A stretch of 7,368 nucleotides of DNA from Candidatus Bathyarchaeota archaeon (GCA_030613835.1 JAUWLH010000073.1:1-7368), one strand, 5' to 3'; shown: positions 1 to 6,113, counted from the first letter of the stretch. Notes: generated by a model from the letters alone, not told the origin. Program-made: numbers and translations.

Positions 1-99
1 GTTCCCGGCGAAATCCTTGACTCGGTCAAGCATCTCGTCCAGTTCCGCTTGGTCAGATGCTATAATTGCGGGTAGTACCTCTTTGTTTAGGGCCGCCAT
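1..99 (-). CDS. N-terminal fragment of a possible ribulose-phosphate 3-epimerase-like TIM-barrel protein (runs off left edge)
   Basis: An open minus-strand frame starts at ATG (97-99) and continues for 33 codons to the window edge, so only the N-terminus is visible. It begins MAALNKEVLPAIIASDQAEL, followed by an amphipathic helix (residues about 18-29) ending DFAGN. A short hydrophobic strand with PAII, then an S/D turn and a helix, resembles strand 1 and helix 1 of ribulose-phosphate 3-epimerase-type barrels, where a P-x-I-(L/I)-(S/A) start is usual. The catalytic His/Asp residues lie beyond the edge, so this is only a family guess. An in-frame stop lies at 136-138, and no other ATG, GTG or TTG lies between it and the chosen ATG. 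There is no Shine-Dalgarno sequence, and a TATA-like box about 30 nt upstream fits a leaderless mRNA. That this is a real gene is fairly likely; the product name is weak. Confidence 0.45.
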   Translation of the reverse strand, partial: MAALNKEVLPAIIASDQAELDEMLDRVKDFAGN

Positions 100-126
100 T
101 TCTGGTTCAAGGGTTATGAGGTTCTT

Positions 127-134
127 TATTAAAC
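127..134 (-). promoter_or_regulatory. TATA box (box A) for the left-edge gene
   Basis: On the minus strand this reads TTTAATAA. Its centre is about 31 nt upstream of the ATG at 97-99. Archaeal transcription usually starts 22-27 nt downstream of the box centre, which would put the start a few nucleotides before the ATG. This fits the lack of any ribosome binding site in front of that gene. Confidence 0.4.
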
Positions 135-247
135 CTTATTCACACAGGACACGTTTTTTGTCACCCATATTCTACCATTATCTCATATAATGGTGACATT
201 GGTTTCTTATTTAATCTATGAAAAATGTCTTGGTACAGTACATACTC

Positions 248-258
248 TTATAAATTTA
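248..258. promoter_or_regulatory. Additional box A-like element
   Basis: The sequence TTATAAATTTA is a good match to an archaeal TATA box and contains the perfect palindrome TAAATTTA (251-258), so it could act in either direction. Used on the plus strand it would start a transcript near 275-280, giving the sensor gene a leader of about 135 nt or making a separate short RNA. AT-rich background makes chance matches common. Confidence 0.25.
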
Positions 259-363
259 CTAAAATAATGTTACAGTCAGTTGATAATTCATAAACTAGAA
301 CAAATTAAATCCAAAAAACATTCAAACGGATTAAATAGAAATAGTATTCCAAACATTATTAAC

Positions 364-371
364 TTTAAAAT
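364..371 (+). promoter_or_regulatory. TATA box for the sensor kinase gene
   Basis: TTTAAAAT lies about 46 nt upstream of the ATG at 414. A transcription start about 25 nt downstream (near 392) would give a leader of about 20 nt that still includes the ribosome binding site at 403-407. Spacing is good, but the box is in AT-rich sequence. Confidence 0.4.
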
Positions 372-402
372 AACCATTTACACTTCACATATTACTACTC
401 AG

Positions 403-407
403 AGAGG
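403..407 (+). promoter_or_regulatory. Ribosome binding site for the sensor kinase
   Basis: AGAGG inside AGAGAGGAT ends 6 nt before the ATG at 414. This supports that ATG as the start, and the receiver domain then begins naturally at residue 7. Confidence 0.55.
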
Positions 408-413
408 ATAATC

Positions 414-2300
414 ATGACAGGTGAACGCCCGCTTAGGATACTCCACGTAGACGATGAAGAAAACCAATTGGAGTTAACCAAGCTATTCCTTGAGCAGATC
501 GACGAAGGCCTCAAGGTAAGATCTGTTCTATCCCCAGAAGAGGCCCTGAGGCTACAGGGTGAGGACTCCTTCGACTGCATAATAAGCGATTACAAGATGC
601 TAAGCATGAACGGAATCGAGCTTGCTCAGAAATTACGTGAAAAGAGCAACATCCCCTTCATCCTCTACACTGGACAGGGAAGCGAGGAGGTTGCCGAGAA
701 AGCATTCAATGCTGGAATCGATGATTACCTCCGAAAAGAGGGCGAGCCAACCCACTTCCAAGTACTGGCCAAGAGGATCAGGCACACGGTGGAGAAGCAC
801 CGCACTGACGAGCTCTACAAGAAGGTCATCGAGGAGAGCAGGGACGCAATCGTCATACTGAAGGACAACAAGATCCAGTTCCTGAACAAATCAGCCTGCA
901 AGCTGATCGGCGTAGAAGAGATGGAAAGCCTTATCGGAAGGGACATCTTGGATTTCTTCATCGACGCCAAGGACCAGCTAATCCCACCAGCTGACGGGTC
1001 AAGCTATGTCTTCGAGGTGGATTTCAGGGCCGAGAACGGAGCCATCAGGGGAGGAGAGGTCACGCTGAGCAAGACCACCTACCACGGCGAGGAAGCGCAC
1101 CTTGTCTTTATCAGAGATATCACGGAGAAAAAGAGAAACGCCGAGCGCCTTGATGCGATATACCAGCAGGCCGTGTGGCTAAGCTCGGCCGTAACCATCC
1201 AGGAGGTATCTGAAAAGACACTGGATATCATGGAGACCATCTTTGGGTCTCAGACAATTACGTTCCACATCGTCGAGGGCTCACAGTTAAAGACCTTGGG
1301 GATGAGGGGAGCCCAGTACCTTGACCTCACAATGCCCATCCTCGGGAAAGGTGTCACGACAAAGGCTGTGAGAGAGGCGAAGAGCATCCTTGTCCCAGAC
1401 ACATCAAAGACACCGGAATTCGTCAGGGGGCCCACTGATGCAAAATCAGAACTCGCCGTACCTGCTGTGCTCGACGGGGAAACATTGGCCGTACTAAACG
1501 TCGAGAGCTTGAAGCTGAACGATTTCACAGAGGAGGACAGAAAACTATTGGAAACCCTCGCGTATCATGTCGCTTTCACCTTCAACAGGATAAAAAGGCA
1601 TGACAAGGAGGCCATTGAAGAGGAGGAAAAGAGCAGGAAGCTCAACTATGCGTTAGGCCGCCTGGACCACGCGGAGAAAGTGATTACCATGGTCAAGGGG
1701 GAGCTGCAGAAAAACCTTCTAAGCATTATCAACGCCAGCCTGTTGCTCCGCAACCAACCCGAGTTGATGCCACAGATAGCGGATAGCATCAATGCAAACG
1801 CTGAAATCGCCCAACAGGTCTCTGAGAGGATACGCGAGACAGTTTCCAGCAATACCCTGGGCGACGGCTTAATCGAGGTCAACCAGCTCATGAGGAAGGT
1901 CCTTGATGAGACCTTCCTGCCGAGAAACATCAGAGTCAAGACCCAGTACGACGAGGCCCTTCTGATAGTGGAGATAGACGAGAACAGCTTCACCAAGGTC
2001 CTCAGGAACCTACTGAACAACGCTATAGAGGCAATGCCGGGAGGAGGAACCCTGTCCTTGAAGGTTACATCACTCTACGACGTCGCGATCGAGGTGAGGG
2101 ACACGGGCGGGGGAATACACGAACGGGCCATGAACAAGCTATTCCAGCCATTCAACACCACAAAACAGGGACACAGCGGACTTGGACTGGCTTTCTGCAA
2201 AAACATTATAGAATCCAACGACGGCTCGTTGGAGATGAGTGAGACAAGCGACAAGGGCACGACCTTTATCCTGAAGCTGCCACTGAGAAAAAAAGTATAA
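414..2300 (+). CDS. REC-PAS-GAF hybrid sensor histidine kinase-like protein with degenerate phosphoacceptor site
   Basis: Cytoplasmic signalling protein of 628 aa with no membrane segment. Domain order: receiver (about 7-125) with acidic pair D13/D14, phosphoacceptor D59 in IISDY, T86 and K108; PAS (about 132-240) ending in the usual RDITEKK; GAF (about 245-393) with GKGVTTKAV and LAVLNVES; a charged helical linker (about 394-420); a DHp-like helix pair (about 421-480); HATPase (about 520-626). The HATPase has an N-box with N532/N536, a G1 box DTGGGI (563-568) and a G2 box SGLGLAF (588-594), so ATP binding should be intact. In the DHp helix the expected H-(D/E)-L-R-N-P reads GELQKN: the histidine is G429 and the N-P pair is K433-N434. 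An N-terminal receiver feeding a PAS/GAF kinase is common in Euryarchaeota. No DNA-binding output domain is present, and ligand and partner are unknown. The gene seems monocistronic and ends convergent with the GNAT gene. Confidence 0.9.
   Translation: MTGERPLRILHVDDEENQLELTKLFLEQIDEGLKVRSVLSPEEALRLQGEDSFDCIISDYKMLSMNGIELAQKLREKSNIPFILYTGQGSEEVAEKAFNAGIDDYLRKEGEPTHFQVLAKRIRHTVEKHRTDELYKKVIEESRDAIVILKDNKIQFLNKSACKLIGVEEMESLIGRDILDFFIDAKDQLIPPADGSSYVFEVDFRAENGAIRGGEVTLSKTTYHGEEAHLVFIRDITEKKRNAERLDAIYQQAVWLSSAVTIQEVSEKTLDIMETIFGSQTITFHIVEGSQLKTLGMRGAQYLDLTMPILGKGVTTKAVREAKSILVPDTSKTPEFVRGPTDAKSELAVPAVLDGETLAVLNVESLKLNDFTEEDRKLLETLAYHVAFTFNRIKRHDKEAIEEEEKSRKLNYALGRLDHAEKVITMVKGELQKNLLSIINASLLLRNQPELMPQIADSINANAEIAQQVSERIRETVSSNTLGDGLIEVNQLMRKVLDETFLPRNIRVKTQYDEALLIVEIDENSFTKVLRNLLNNAIEAMPGGGTLSLKVTSLYDVAIEVRDTGGGIHERAMNKLFQPFNTTKQGHSGLGLAFCKNIIESNDGSLEMSETSDKGTTFILKLPLRKKV
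2288..2294 (-). terminator. Oligo-T terminator after the GNAT gene
   Basis: A run of seven A on the plus strand (seven T on the minus strand) lies 36 nt past the GNAT stop codon. It also encodes the lysine-rich C-terminus of the sensor, so the GNAT transcript would overlap the sensor 3' end in antisense. Confidence 0.35.
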
Positions 2301-2307
2301 AAGATCC

Positions 2308-2320
2308 TTATTTTCTGTTT
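2308..2320 (+). terminator. T-rich terminator after the sensor gene
   Basis: TTATTTTCTGTTT starts 7 nt after the sensor stop codon, in the 29-bp gap between convergent genes. Archaeal RNA polymerase can terminate at oligo-T tracts without a hairpin, and no hairpin is obvious here. Confidence 0.4.
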
Positions 2321-2329
2321 CCCGTGGAG

Positions 2330-2854
2330 TTACATAGAGCCCTTGGATAACACCCTCGGCTCCCACTCCTCTCTCAAGATACTATACAGCTTGCCGTCGT
2401 TGAACTTACCCTGCGAGAAGAACACCTTTCGCCTTACCCCCTCGAATGTGAAGCCCGCCTTCTCAAGGACCTTGATAGACGGGGCGTTCTCCGGGTTGGT
2501 CTCGGCCTGGACCCTGACGATATTCTTGGACAGGAACAGGTAATCCACCATAATCTCCACGGCCTCGGTGCAGTAGCCCTTCCCCCTGAAATCAGGATGT
2601 ATGATATACCCGATGAACTGGTGCGCCGCGTCTGGCCCAGTGATAACCTGCCCCACGGGGTCCCCGGCCTTTTCCTCGATGACCCACCACGAGTTGCTGT
2701 TCTCTTGGATGAACCACTTCTCAATGGCGTCCCTGCCAGTGACCTCCATGGGCTCGTACGGACCGGTATACTCGATGTCGTTGTTCCACTCGGTGAACCA
2801 GTCCAGATCGGTCGACTCCAAGGGTCGGACATTAACGTTCTTTCCCTTTAGCAT
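2330..2854 (-). CDS. GNAT family N-acetyltransferase, RimJ/RimL type
   Basis: A 174-aa acetyl-CoA-dependent acetyltransferase of the RimJ/RimL (Acetyltransf_3) group, which acetylates protein N-termini, amino acids, polyamines or antibiotics; the substrate cannot be told from sequence. The N-terminal strand MLKGKNVNVRPLESTDLDWF and the W-N-N-D segment (23-26) are typical. Motif A is strand IGYIIHPDF (81-89) followed by the pyrophosphate-binding loop RGKGYC (90-95) and helix TEAVEIMVDYLF. Motif B follows as ETNPENAPSIKVLEKAGF (118-135), then EGVRRKVFFSQGKFNDGKLY. Length is normal and the fold looks complete. The ATG at 2852-2854 lacks a clear Shine-Dalgarno sequence; a TATA-like box at 2899-2907 would give a leader of about 24 nt. 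It is divergent from the amidohydrolase gene, sharing a 78-bp control region, and convergent with the sensor gene. Confidence 0.88.
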   Translation of the reverse strand: MLKGKNVNVRPLESTDLDWFTEWNNDIEYTGPYEPMEVTGRDAIEKWFIQENSNSWWVIEEKAGDPVGQVITGPDAAHQFIGYIIHPDFRGKGYCTEAVEIMVDYLFLSKNIVRVQAETNPENAPSIKVLEKAGFTFEGVRRKVFFSQGKFNDGKLYSILREEWEPRVLSKGSM

Positions 2855-2876
2855 GATTGATCAATGGTGATTGATC
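2855..2876. promoter_or_regulatory. Palindrome plus direct repeat, possible operator
   Basis: ATTGATCAAT (2856-2865) is a perfect 10-bp palindrome. The octamer GATTGATC occurs at 2855-2862 and again at 2869-2876, 14 bp apart. The block touches the GNAT start codon and lies about 55 bp upstream of the amidohydrolase start, so a bound regulator could affect both genes. No regulator is identified, and short AT-rich palindromes can occur by chance. Confidence 0.3.
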
Positions 2877-2898
2877 TGCTGATAGGTGTTTCTGGTGG

Positions 2899-2907
2899 TT
2901 AATATTA
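2899..2907. promoter_or_regulatory. TATA-like box in the GNAT/amidohydrolase divergent region
   Basis: TTAATATTA contains the palindrome TAATATTA (2900-2907), so it has no inherent direction. On the minus strand it suits the GNAT gene, with a start near 2878 and a leader of about 24 nt. On the plus strand the predicted start would fall after the amidohydrolase ribosome binding site, so it fits that gene poorly. Confidence 0.35.
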
Positions 2908-2914
2908 TCAATTC

Positions 2915-2923
2915 GAGGGGTGA
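2915..2923 (+). promoter_or_regulatory. Ribosome binding site for the amidohydrolase
   Basis: GAGGGGTGA resembles the Shine-Dalgarno consensus GGAGGTGA and ends 9 nt before the ATG at 2933, supporting that start. Confidence 0.55.
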
Positions 2924-2932
2924 CTCTGTTCC

Positions 2933-4399
2933 ATGTCTAAGGGTAGGGAGTACAGGAGCCTAGTCATCAGGGACGCCATGATAGTCAACGGAAAAGGGAC
3001 ACCACCATACGGCCCATGCGATATCCTGGTTGAGAACGGCAAGATCAAGCAGATCCAGAACGTGGACTCCATCAGCCTCGCGCGTTACAAAAACAAGAGG
3101 CCTGAGGCGGACCACGTGATTGAGGCGAAGGGGATGTACGTGACCCCGGGGCTCGTTGATATGCACGTTCACATCAACATCGTCGACGACAAATGCGGCC
3201 CCAAGGGAACCGAGTACGCATACAACCTGTTCCTAGCCCACGGTATCACAACCATCCGCACATGCGGGTTCAACACCGACGAGAAACTCCTTGAACACAA
3301 GAGGCTCAGCGAGAGGAACGAGATAACCGCGCCACGTATCGTGGTTCTTGGATCGTGGCCAGTGGAGGTCCACTCGGTCGAGGAGGCCAGGATAGCGGTC
3401 AGGAAGTTGAAGGAGATGGGCGTGGACGGCATCAAGTCGATCCCGAGGCCCCACGTCACATCAGAGATGATCGAGGCCATGGCCGATGAGGTCAGGAAGG
3501 TAGGTCTGCCAGCGGGGATAGCGATTCATCACCCCGTGAACTGCGATCTTGACGCGGTGATCTCAAGCAACGCGGCGAAGGAGATGCTGACCATTGAACA
3601 CACCTACGGGATACCCCAGGCGGCGATACCGGGGACTCAGTCGTTCCCGCCAGGCTACAACTACGCCAACGAGGTGGACAGGTTCAGGATGAGCGGATAC
3701 ATCTGGACAGAGGCTGCCAAGTACCACGATAGGGTCAAGGCCGTGTTTGATACGCTTCTTGAGAACAAGACCGTCTGGGACCCAACAATGGTGGTTTACG
3801 AAGGCCACAGGGACTACCAGCGAGTCAAGTCCCTGCCGTGGCACGAGAGATACACGGTGAGGCAGTTATGGGAGGCTTACAGCCCCAGCCCCGGCAGGCA
3901 CGCTACCCACTTCTTCAACTGGAAGACCAGCGACGAGATCGCGTGGAAGCAGAAGTACAGGATATGGATGGAATGGGTCAAGTACTTCTTCGACAACGGG
4001 GGGACCTTGGTTGCGGGCAGCGACACGGCGTTCATCTACGCCCTGTTCGGGTTCGCTCTCATCAGGGAGCTTGAGCTCTACCAAGAGGCGGGCATACACC
4101 CGATTGATGTCATCCAGATCGCAACCACTAACGCCCACAAGAGTCTTAGGGACGAGGACAGGGCCCACGGTCTCAGGCAGGGAGCGCCAGCCGATATCGC
4201 CATCATCGACGGGAACCCACTGGACAACTTCAAGGTGATGTACGGCACAGGCGTCAACATCTACGGCGAGGACGGGAAGACGGTGACACCAGGCGGAGGC
4301 GTCCGCTGGACCATTAAGGGCGGCGTGGTCTTTGACTGCAAGGAACTTCTCAAGGATGTGGCCGAGTACGTAGAGTCACAGGGTCCGAAGAAACCCTAG
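2933..4399 (+). CDS. Metal-dependent amidohydrolase (imidazolonepropionase-like, amidohydrolase superfamily)
   Basis: A 488-aa TIM-barrel hydrolase, likely cleaving a C-N bond in a cyclic or linear amide; the substrate is unknown. An N-terminal beta-sandwich (about 8-70) leads into TPGLVDMHVH, with metal ligands H78 and H80. The remaining ligands of a binuclear site are all visible: K168 in DGIKSI (probable carboxylated lysine), a His in AIHHP (H199 or H200), H223 in IEHTYG, and D364 in AGSDTA. The C-terminal sandwich returns with APADIAIIDGNPLDN (418-432). Residues about 225-350 form a large insertion rich in Trp, His and Tyr (PWHERYT, FNWKTSDEIAWKQKY, WMEWVKYFF), probably a lid over the active site. 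From memory, proteins with this W/H-rich segment are common in Bacteria, often exported; here there is no signal peptide, so the enzyme should be cytoplasmic. It is divergent from the GNAT gene and its stop overlaps that of e-MtaB. Superfamily is certain, substrate is not. Confidence 0.88.
   Translation: MSKGREYRSLVIRDAMIVNGKGTPPYGPCDILVENGKIKQIQNVDSISLARYKNKRPEADHVIEAKGMYVTPGLVDMHVHINIVDDKCGPKGTEYAYNLFLAHGITTIRTCGFNTDEKLLEHKRLSERNEITAPRIVVLGSWPVEVHSVEEARIAVRKLKEMGVDGIKSIPRPHVTSEMIEAMADEVRKVGLPAGIAIHHPVNCDLDAVISSNAAKEMLTIEHTYGIPQAAIPGTQSFPPGYNYANEVDRFRMSGYIWTEAAKYHDRVKAVFDTLLENKTVWDPTMVVYEGHRDYQRVKSLPWHERYTVRQLWEAYSPSPGRHATHFFNWKTSDEIAWKQKYRIWMEWVKYFFDNGGTLVAGSDTAFIYALFGFALIRELELYQEAGIHPIDVIQIATTNAHKSLRDEDRAHGLRQGAPADIAIIDGNPLDNFKVMYGTGVNIYGEDGKTVTPGGGVRWTIKGGVVFDCKELLKDVAEYVESQGPKKP
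4396..4399. other. Shared CTAG: overlapping stop codons of convergent genes
   Basis: The palindrome CTAG supplies TAG (4397-4399) for the plus-strand amidohydrolase and TAG (4396-4398, read on the minus strand) for e-MtaB. The two coding regions therefore overlap tail to tail by 4 bp, with no space for a separate terminator. Transcripts must end inside the opposite gene. Confidence 0.9.
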
Positions 4400-5670
4400 A
4401 CCTCATCAGCAGTCAGGAAGCCGATACCAACTCCCTTCACCTTTACTCTGATAAATGAGCCCAGTGGGGCATCTGTTTTTACCGCTACAGTCTTGTACAC
4501 ATAGTTGCGCCCCACCTTCGTGTCATTTTTTCCTTTCTCGGTTAACAAGATCTCTCCCTCCCAGCCGAGCCATCTCTTGCCGACTTCAACGGCAAGCTCC
4601 TTCCAGAGCTTGGTCATCCTACGTGAGCGCTGCTTGGTATCGCGACCGTGGAGCCTTCCTGGCATCTTGGCTGCGTCCGTTCCGGGCCTCTCCCAGAACC
4701 TGTTGATGTTTAGGACATCGGGCCTGAGCCATGTGATGAGGTCGAGGGAGTCCTGGAACTGTTCCTCGGTCTCCCCAGGGAAGCCGCATATGATATCGGT
4801 GCTGATCCCTATCTCGGGGTACGCCTTCCTCAACCTGTTCGCTACCTCCTTGAAGTCCTGGACCGTGTACTTCCTCCTCATGGCACGCAGGATCTCGTCG
4901 TTTCCCGCCTGAATGGGTATGTGGATGAACTTGTACATCTTCTCGTGGGAGAGGGACTCTATCAGATCGTCCATCACCTCGTCGAGGCTGTTGGGAGTGG
5001 TCATGCCTACTCTGACCCTGAAATCACCCCCCACGGAGGTGATCATGTTCAATAGCCCGGGGAGCCTGACCCCGTCGTGGTTGTAAAGGGCGGTGTCCTC
5101 CGCCGTGACCCAGACCTCACTGCACCCATCGGCAATGGCCTCCGTAATGTCCTTGATTATCTTTTCCGCCGGGAAGCTGTAGAGGTGCCCCCTGGCGAAC
5201 TTTACGATACAGTAACTGCAGTTTCCCAGGCAGCCCGTGCTGATAGGGGCTATGTGGACGAGGCTGTTGGCCCTGACCCTCGGGAGGCAGGTCCTGTCCG
5301 TGGGTTCGCCGTCGATATAGCTCACCTTCTCGCCGTTGAGCGTATGATGAACCGCCTCGGCTATACGCTCTATGTCATCTGGTCCGACCATGCTTGCAGA
5401 GGGAACCAGCTGGTTGACCTGACTGTTCATGGACTTTGGCATGCAGCCCGCCACGATGAGGGGTTTTCCCGATGCCTCCAGCTCCCTGAGCTCCCTTGAG
5501 ACCTTCTGTTCTGTGGGCGTCTTCACGACACATGTGACAATGATGTTGATATCGGCCTCTTCTGGGGTGTCGACCAGTGTGTGCCCGTCCTCGATGAGTA
5601 TGCCTTTCACTATCTCTGCATCAGCTGTGTTTGCGCTGCATCCATAGGATTTTATGTGTACTTTGGGCAT
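4396..5670 (-). CDS. tRNA (N6-threonylcarbamoyladenosine(37)-C2)-methylthiotransferase, archaeal e-MtaB
   Basis: A 424-aa radical-SAM enzyme that converts t6A37 to ms2t6A37 in ANN-decoding tRNAs, using two 4Fe-4S clusters and S-adenosylmethionine. The N-terminal methylthiotransferase domain (about 3-115) carries the cluster ligands C11 (SYGCSAN), C47 (VTCVV) and C76 (AGCMPK). The radical-SAM motif is C147-x3-C151-x2-C154 in GCLGNCSYCIVKFARG. Family signatures follow: IHIPIQAGND (249-258), TDIICGFPGETEEQ (291-304) and NRFWERPGT (323-331). The C-terminal TRAM domain (about 370-424), which contacts tRNA, is VGRNYVYKTVAV through GIGFLTADEV. Length and motifs match the archaeal/eukaryotic CDKAL1-like branch rather than bacterial MiaB. 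The ATG at 5668-5670 is preceded by AGGAGG with 7-nt spacing. It likely has its own promoter. Identification is strong. Confidence 0.95.
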   Translation of the reverse strand: MPKVHIKSYGCSANTADAEIVKGILIEDGHTLVDTPEEADINIIVTCVVKTPTEQKVSRELRELEASGKPLIVAGCMPKSMNSQVNQLVPSASMVGPDDIERIAEAVHHTLNGEKVSYIDGEPTDRTCLPRVRANSLVHIAPISTGCLGNCSYCIVKFARGHLYSFPAEKIIKDITEAIADGCSEVWVTAEDTALYNHDGVRLPGLLNMITSVGGDFRVRVGMTTPNSLDEVMDDLIESLSHEKMYKFIHIPIQAGNDEILRAMRRKYTVQDFKEVANRLRKAYPEIGISTDIICGFPGETEEQFQDSLDLITWLRPDVLNINRFWERPGTDAAKMPGRLHGRDTKQRSRRMTKLWKELAVEVGKRWLGWEGEILLTEKGKNDTKVGRNYVYKTVAVKTDAPLGSFIRVKVKGVGIGFLTADEV

Positions 5671-5677
5671 CGAGGGT

Positions 5678-5683
5678 CCTCCT
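5678..5683 (-). promoter_or_regulatory. Strong ribosome binding site for e-MtaB
   Basis: On the minus strand this reads AGGAGG, a perfect Shine-Dalgarno core, ending 7 nt before the ATG at 5670. It fixes the start codon of e-MtaB. Confidence 0.8.
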
Positions 5684-5726
5684 TTTTGTGGATTTGGTGT
5701 TTATTAAACGGTGCGGGAGGAGGATG

Positions 5727-5734
5727 TATATAAA
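5727..5734 (-). promoter_or_regulatory. TATA box for e-MtaB
   Basis: On the minus strand this reads TTTATATA, an ideal archaeal box A. Transcription would begin near 5703-5706, giving a leader of about 33-36 nt that contains the AGGAGG site. The AT-rich core stands out against a G-rich surrounding. Confidence 0.6.
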
Positions 5735-5781
5735 GTAAATACCATCACCCATCCGATGTGGGGTGGGGTGAGTGAAATTAA

Positions 5782-5789
5782 ATATAAAT
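5782..5789 (-). promoter_or_regulatory. Second box A-like element upstream of e-MtaB
   Basis: Minus strand TTTATATT lies 55 bp upstream of the first box and could be an alternative e-MtaB promoter. Read on the plus strand (AATATAAA) it could instead start a rightward transcript near 5812 through the structured region toward the 77-aa gene. Confidence 0.3.
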
Positions 5790-5859
5790 GGTGGGGTGTT
5801 TTTCGGCATTGAACCGTTGTAATATCCAGCATATTTTCAAATGAATTACATCACGCTTT

Positions 5860-5942
5860 TAACTTGTTTATGACATATTGAGAATTCATCTGGTTGGAGA
5901 TAACAAACAGTTACTTTCATCAGATGAGAATATTACAAGTTA
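5860..5942 (+). repeat. Imperfect long inverted repeat (about 20 paired bases)
   Basis: Three nested pairing blocks are visible: TAACTTGT (5860-5867) with ACAAGTTA (5935-5942), ATATT (5875-5879) with AATAT (5929-5933), and TCATCTG (5886-5892) with CAGATGA (5921-5927). The left side has bulges of 7 and 6 nt and the right side only 1 nt at each junction. The 28-nt loop contains a further small TAAC/GTTA repeat (5901-5904 and 5910-5913). It could fold as RNA or be chance in AT-rich DNA. Confidence 0.35.
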
Positions 5943-6044
5943 CTCTCTTTTCATGAGGATATTTAACATCATCAATACAAACCAGCATGTCGGTAATACG
6001 GGAGATGTTATTAGATTTGTCATATATTACTCGGTTAGCGCCGA

Positions 6045-6080
6045 TACACACAACTTATTGAGACAAACAGGTTGTATGTA
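6045..6080 (+). repeat. Hairpin in the leader of the 77-aa ORF
   Basis: TACA-c-ACAACTT (6045-6056) pairs with AGGTTGT-a-TGTA (6069-6080), giving 11 base pairs with one C/A mismatch and a 12-nt loop. One pair is a U-G wobble that works only in the plus-strand RNA. It ends 43 nt before the ATG at 6124 and could be a leader element of that gene. Confidence 0.35.
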
Positions 6081-6105
6081 AGACATTACACGTTGGGGCT
6101 AAATT

Positions 6106-6113
6106 GGGGGAGG
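6106..6113 (+). promoter_or_regulatory. Strong ribosome binding site for the 77-aa ORF
   Basis: GGGGGAGG lies 10 nt before the ATG at 6124. Such a G-rich Shine-Dalgarno match inside an otherwise AT-rich gap is the main sign that the small ORF is translated. Confidence 0.6.

Larger units (their letters stand above)
100..413. other. AT-rich divergent intergenic region
   Basis: This 314-bp gap separates two divergently oriented genes. It is strongly AT-rich compared with the coding sequence on either side. I see no plausible open reading frame, tRNA or strong hairpin in it. It holds box A-like elements at 127-134 (minus), 248-258 (either strand) and 364-371 (plus). The gap is longer than needed for two simple archaeal promoters, so it may also hold regulator binding sites or a small RNA, but nothing specific could be recognised. 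Confidence 0.6.

Noticed and set aside
1646..2020. A 124-codon minus-strand frame opposite the sensor DHp/ATPase region
   Set aside because: The plus-strand reading has HATPase boxes; the antisense reading has no domain features.
2851..2884. A possible C/D box small RNA (ATGATTG then CTGATAG)
   Set aside because: The box C match is imperfect, the interval is only about 30 nt, and there is no C'/D' pair; the palindrome and repeat explain the sequence better.
5077..5499. A 140-codon plus-strand frame opposite e-MtaB
   Set aside because: It is fully inside the e-MtaB gene, whose cluster motifs are unmistakable. Long antisense frames are expected at this GC content.
5621..5809. A 62-codon minus-strand frame across the e-MtaB start
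   Set aside because: It overlaps the 5' end of e-MtaB in another frame and covers its promoter and ribosome binding site.
5878..6081. A 67-codon plus-strand frame starting at TTG
   Set aside because: It has no ribosome binding site, starts at a weak codon, is AT-rich with no recognisable motif, and spans two inverted repeats that suggest non-coding sequence. Its stop falls just before the 77-aa gene's leader.
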